A DNA stretch of 8,509 nt. It comes from Desulfocapsaceae bacterium. GTDB taxonomy: Bacteria > Desulfobacterota > Desulfobulbia > Desulfobulbales > Desulfocapsaceae. The notes beneath the pieces were generated by a model. It had not been told where the DNA came from, did not search any database, and saw only the letters and a list, made by a program, of their open reading frames with translations. The stretch is from positions 1 through 8,509 of the forward strand of contig JAOZLO010000100.1 in NCBI GenBank assembly GCA_029934775.1, given 5' to 3'. Positions 6,683 to 8,509 of the stretch are shown one piece after another (the stretch's first letter is position 1; the number at the start of each line of letters is the position of its first letter). Both the position numbers and the translations under genes were made by a program.

Positions 6683-7483
6683 ATGTTTTTTGTAATCGAT
6701 ATTGGAAACTCTCATACAGTTACCGGCCTTTACGGTAAAAATAAGCTTATAGGGCAGTGGCGTCTCAAATCAGATAACAAAAGCACTGCCGATGAATTAG
6801 CAATTTCTTACAATGCTCTCTTTGCCATGGCAGGAATTGATAAGACCGAAATTAAAGGTATTATTTTGGCCAGTGTGGTACCCACACTGGAAACTGCCTG
6901 GATAAAATGCTGTAAGAAACACTTTTCCGACAATCTTTTAAGCGATATTTTTATAGTAGCTGTTAATGATATTAAAGATCTGATCAGCGTCAAACTTGAT
7001 AACCCAAGGGAGGTAGGCGCGGATCGTCTGGTCAATAGTATTGCAGCCTGGAGTATGTATAAATGCAAACTTGTTGTCATTGATTTTGGTACTGCCATAA
7101 CATTCGATTGTATAACAGAAAAATGTGAATATCTTGGTGGTTCAATCTTACCTGGCATAGCTATTTCTCTTGAGGCTCTTGCAAGCAAAACTGCCAAATT
7201 ACCACACATCGATGTGGCAGAAAAACCTCTGGCCATTATTGGAAAAACTACGGCGCAGGCGATGAGGAGTGGAATTCTCTATGGATATGGTGCTATGATC
7301 GATGGTTTAGTAAAGGGAATACGGTCTGAAATGACCAAACAACCAACAGAAGAACTGAAAGTTATAGCGACCGGGGGAATGGCAGAACTGATAGCGCCTT
7401 TTTCTACCTCAATTGACATCATTGACCCCATGCTGACTCTGAAAGGGCTGAAAATAATTTATAACAAGAAAGTTGATCGATGA
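6683..7483 (+). CDS. coaX: Type III pantothenate kinase
   Basis: CoaX phosphorylates pantothenate, the first step of coenzyme A synthesis. Unlike type I CoaA it belongs to the ASKHA superfamily, is not feedback-inhibited by CoA and works as a cytosolic dimer needing a monovalent cation. The 266-residue length is typical. The N-terminal phosphate loop is DIGNSHTVTG (D6-G15), the pantothenate-site motif is VGADRLVN (111-118, with D114 and R115), the second phosphate motif is VIDFGTAITFD (132-142), followed by GGSILPGI (152-159). The start is firm: AAGGAG lies 5 bases before the ATG, and the first strand begins at once. The stop overlaps the ATG of the LD-carboxypeptidase gene, so the two are probably one transcript. 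A perfect inverted repeat lies inside the gene (separate entry). Confidence 0.96.
   Translation: MFFVIDIGNSHTVTGLYGKNKLIGQWRLKSDNKSTADELAISYNALFAMAGIDKTEIKGIILASVVPTLETAWIKCCKKHFSDNLLSDIFIVAVNDIKDLISVKLDNPREVGADRLVNSIAAWSMYKCKLVVIDFGTAITFDCITEKCEYLGGSILPGIAISLEALASKTAKLPHIDVAEKPLAIIGKTTAQAMRSGILYGYGAMIDGLVKGIRSEMTKQPTEELKVIATGGMAELIAPFSTSIDIIDPMLTLKGLKIIYNKKVDR
6870..6890. repeat. Perfect 9-bp inverted repeat inside coaX
   Basis: CCAGTGTGG (6870-6878) and CCACACTGG (6882-6890) are exact reverse complements around a 3-base centre, TAC. The repeat falls in the codons for the conserved ASVVPTLE segment of CoaX, about 190 bases into the gene. It could form a tight mRNA hairpin or be a near-symmetric protein site, but it may simply result from codon choice. 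No U-run follows, so it is not an intrinsic terminator. Confidence 0.6.
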
Positions 7484-8406
7484 ACAAAACACCCCTCTAT
7501 CCCCTCCCCCTTGAAAAAGGAGATACAGTTGCAATCATTGCTCCGGCCGGACAGCTAAAGGAGTTTTCTTCTTTTGCACAAGGAGTTAAAATACTTGAAG
7601 AGATGGGATTCAAGGTCAAATTTCCCAGGAACCTCTGGCCTGGAACAGATTATCTTTCAGACAATGATGAAAACCGCGGTCATGAGTTCAACAAACTTTT
7701 CTCAGACCCGGAAGTAAAGGGTCTCATCATGATGCGGGGTGGGTATGGCTGTCTCCGCATGATAGACCAGATAGACCTCATTCAGGTTGCCCGCAACCCA
7801 AAACTGATAGTTGGTTTTTCCGACATAACTATTTTGCAGAATTTCCTCTACGAACGAGTCGGTTTGATAAGTCTGCACGGACCTGTGGTTACTTCGCTGC
7901 ACAACTCCACAGGGCCTTCCCTTGAAAGACTGTATCACTGCCTGACCGGAAATTGGCACGCTCCGGTTACACCACGAAATATTGAGGTGCTGCAGGACGG
8001 TCCCAGTTCTTCAGGACCAATGATTGGAGGGAATCTTGCCAGCCTTGTGACGCTGCTTGGCACTGAATTTGACTTCAACTGGGACGATAAGATTGTATTG
8101 CTTGAGGATATTGATGAGCCTCTTTACCGAATTGACCGTATGCTGACGCAACTTTTTCTGGCTGGAAAGCTGGAGAAAATAAATGGGCTTATTTTGGGAG
8201 ATTTTTCTCTTAGTTCATTTCAGGATGACATAGAAAAAATTCGATATAAAGAGCAGGTCTGGAAGAGAATATTGGAGGTTTGCAGACAAGCAACTTTTCC
8301 GATCTGGGCAAATTTTCCACATGGCCACCGTCGTCATAACATAACACTGCCTCTTGGCGTGACAGCAGTAATGGATAGAGAAAAAACAAGCCTTATCTTT
8401 ACTTAA
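7480..8406 (+). CDS. LD-carboxypeptidase, peptidase family S66 (LdcA/MccF-like)
   Basis: S66 serine peptidases cleave the L-Lys (or meso-DAP)-D-Ala bond of murein tetrapeptides during peptidoglycan recycling; a minority (MccF) instead cleave the antibiotic microcin C7. The 308-residue length is typical. The N-terminal strand is GDTVAIIAPAG (14-24); MMRGGYGCLRM (84-94) forms the loop usual in this family; the nucleophile is S114 in GFSDIT. The Glu of the triad is E209 in LLEDIDEPLYRIDRML, and the His is most likely H283 in FPHGHRRHNITLPLG (H281 is adjacent). No signal peptide or membrane segment is visible, consistent with the cytosol. The ATG overlaps the coaX stop as ATGA and lacks a clear Shine-Dalgarno, so it is probably translationally coupled. 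Peptidoglycan recycling is the likelier role; I leave out a symbol because LdcA and MccF cannot be separated with certainty here. Confidence 0.93.
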   Translation: MNKTPLYPLPLEKGDTVAIIAPAGQLKEFSSFAQGVKILEEMGFKVKFPRNLWPGTDYLSDNDENRGHEFNKLFSDPEVKGLIMMRGGYGCLRMIDQIDLIQVARNPKLIVGFSDITILQNFLYERVGLISLHGPVVTSLHNSTGPSLERLYHCLTGNWHAPVTPRNIEVLQDGPSSSGPMIGGNLASLVTLLGTEFDFNWDDKIVLLEDIDEPLYRIDRMLTQLFLAGKLEKINGLILGDFSLSSFQDDIEKIRYKEQVWKRILEVCRQATFPIWANFPHGHRRHNITLPLGVTAVMDREKTSLIFT

Positions 8407-8433
8407 ATTACTCAATCATTTTCCATATGCTGT

Positions 8434-8462
8434 TTGACTTGAATGGCTATTAATGCTATAGA
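8434..8462 (+). promoter_or_regulatory. Candidate sigma70-type promoter pointing out of the window
   Basis: TTGACT (8434-8439, five of six matches to TTGACA) is followed after exactly 17 bases by TATAGA (8457-8462, four of six), with a TG one base before the -10 element (extended -10). It lies 27 bases after the LD-carboxypeptidase stop in an otherwise gene-free, AT-rich tail, and would drive a gene starting beyond base 8509. The rest of 8407-8509 shows no gene and no convincing terminator hairpin. Confidence 0.45.
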
Positions 8463-8509
8463 GAGAACTGGAAATATTCTGTAATAGTTGCATTCTCATT
8501 AACTTATAC

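Noticed and set aside
6808..7236. A 142-codon open frame on the strand opposite coaX.
   Set aside because: It lies wholly within coaX, which has full family motifs; the antisense product resembles nothing I know.
7505..7522. Small hairpin CCTT-GAAA-AAGG at the start of the LD-carboxypeptidase gene.
   Set aside because: The stem is only 4 bp and falls in ordinary codons; too weak to call a regulatory structure.
1..8509. Search for a defence system, mobile element, CRISPR, RNA gene or unusual operon.
   Set aside because: Apart from two small genes of unknown function, every gene belongs to a known housekeeping family and intergenic space is small; nothing supports such a system in this window.

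Overview
The window reads as an ordinary, AT-rich bacterial chromosome segment made of housekeeping genes. My best guess is a Desulfobacterota (former Deltaproteobacteria) genome. The reasons are a small DUF4911-like gene beside miaB, a purB of the clade that includes human ADSL, and a topoisomerase IV pair of the divergent type also known from Bacteroidetes. The placement rests on remembered family resemblance, not on a search, and is tentative. I see no insertion sequence, phage gene, CRISPR array, tRNA, rRNA or defence system.

Layout. (1) Bases 1-2004, plus strand: the 3' end of purB (purine synthesis), then a 66-residue DUF4911-like protein, then miaB (tRNA A37 methylthiolation), closely packed and probably one transcript. 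(2) Bases 2023-6551, minus strand: read in transcription order from the right, cutA, a 70-residue protein with four CxxC pairs, parE and parC. The first two overlap at ATGA. After an 89-base gap come parE and parC, separated by 10 bases. miaB and parC converge tail to tail with 18 bases between their stop codons and no convincing terminator. (3) Bases 6552-6682: a divergent intergenic region holding the control signals for cutA (left) and coaX (right). (4) Bases 6683-8406, plus strand: coaX (type III pantothenate kinase, coenzyme A synthesis) and an S66-family LD-carboxypeptidase (murein peptide recycling), overlapping at ATGA. (5) Bases 8407-8509: no gene, but a good candidate promoter pointing out of the window.

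Starts. For miaB, parC and parE I prefer an internal ATG over the longer TTG-initiated frame, because the ATG sits just before the conserved N-terminus and, for parC, removes an overlap with parE.

Points of interest. No undescribed system is evident. The best leads are the topoisomerase IV subunits, which lack the usual quinolone-contact residues in both ParC and ParE, and the small Cys-rich protein translationally coupled to cutA. Minor leads are the DUF4911-like gene between purB and miaB, a perfect 9-bp hairpin inside coaX, and the outward promoter at the right edge.
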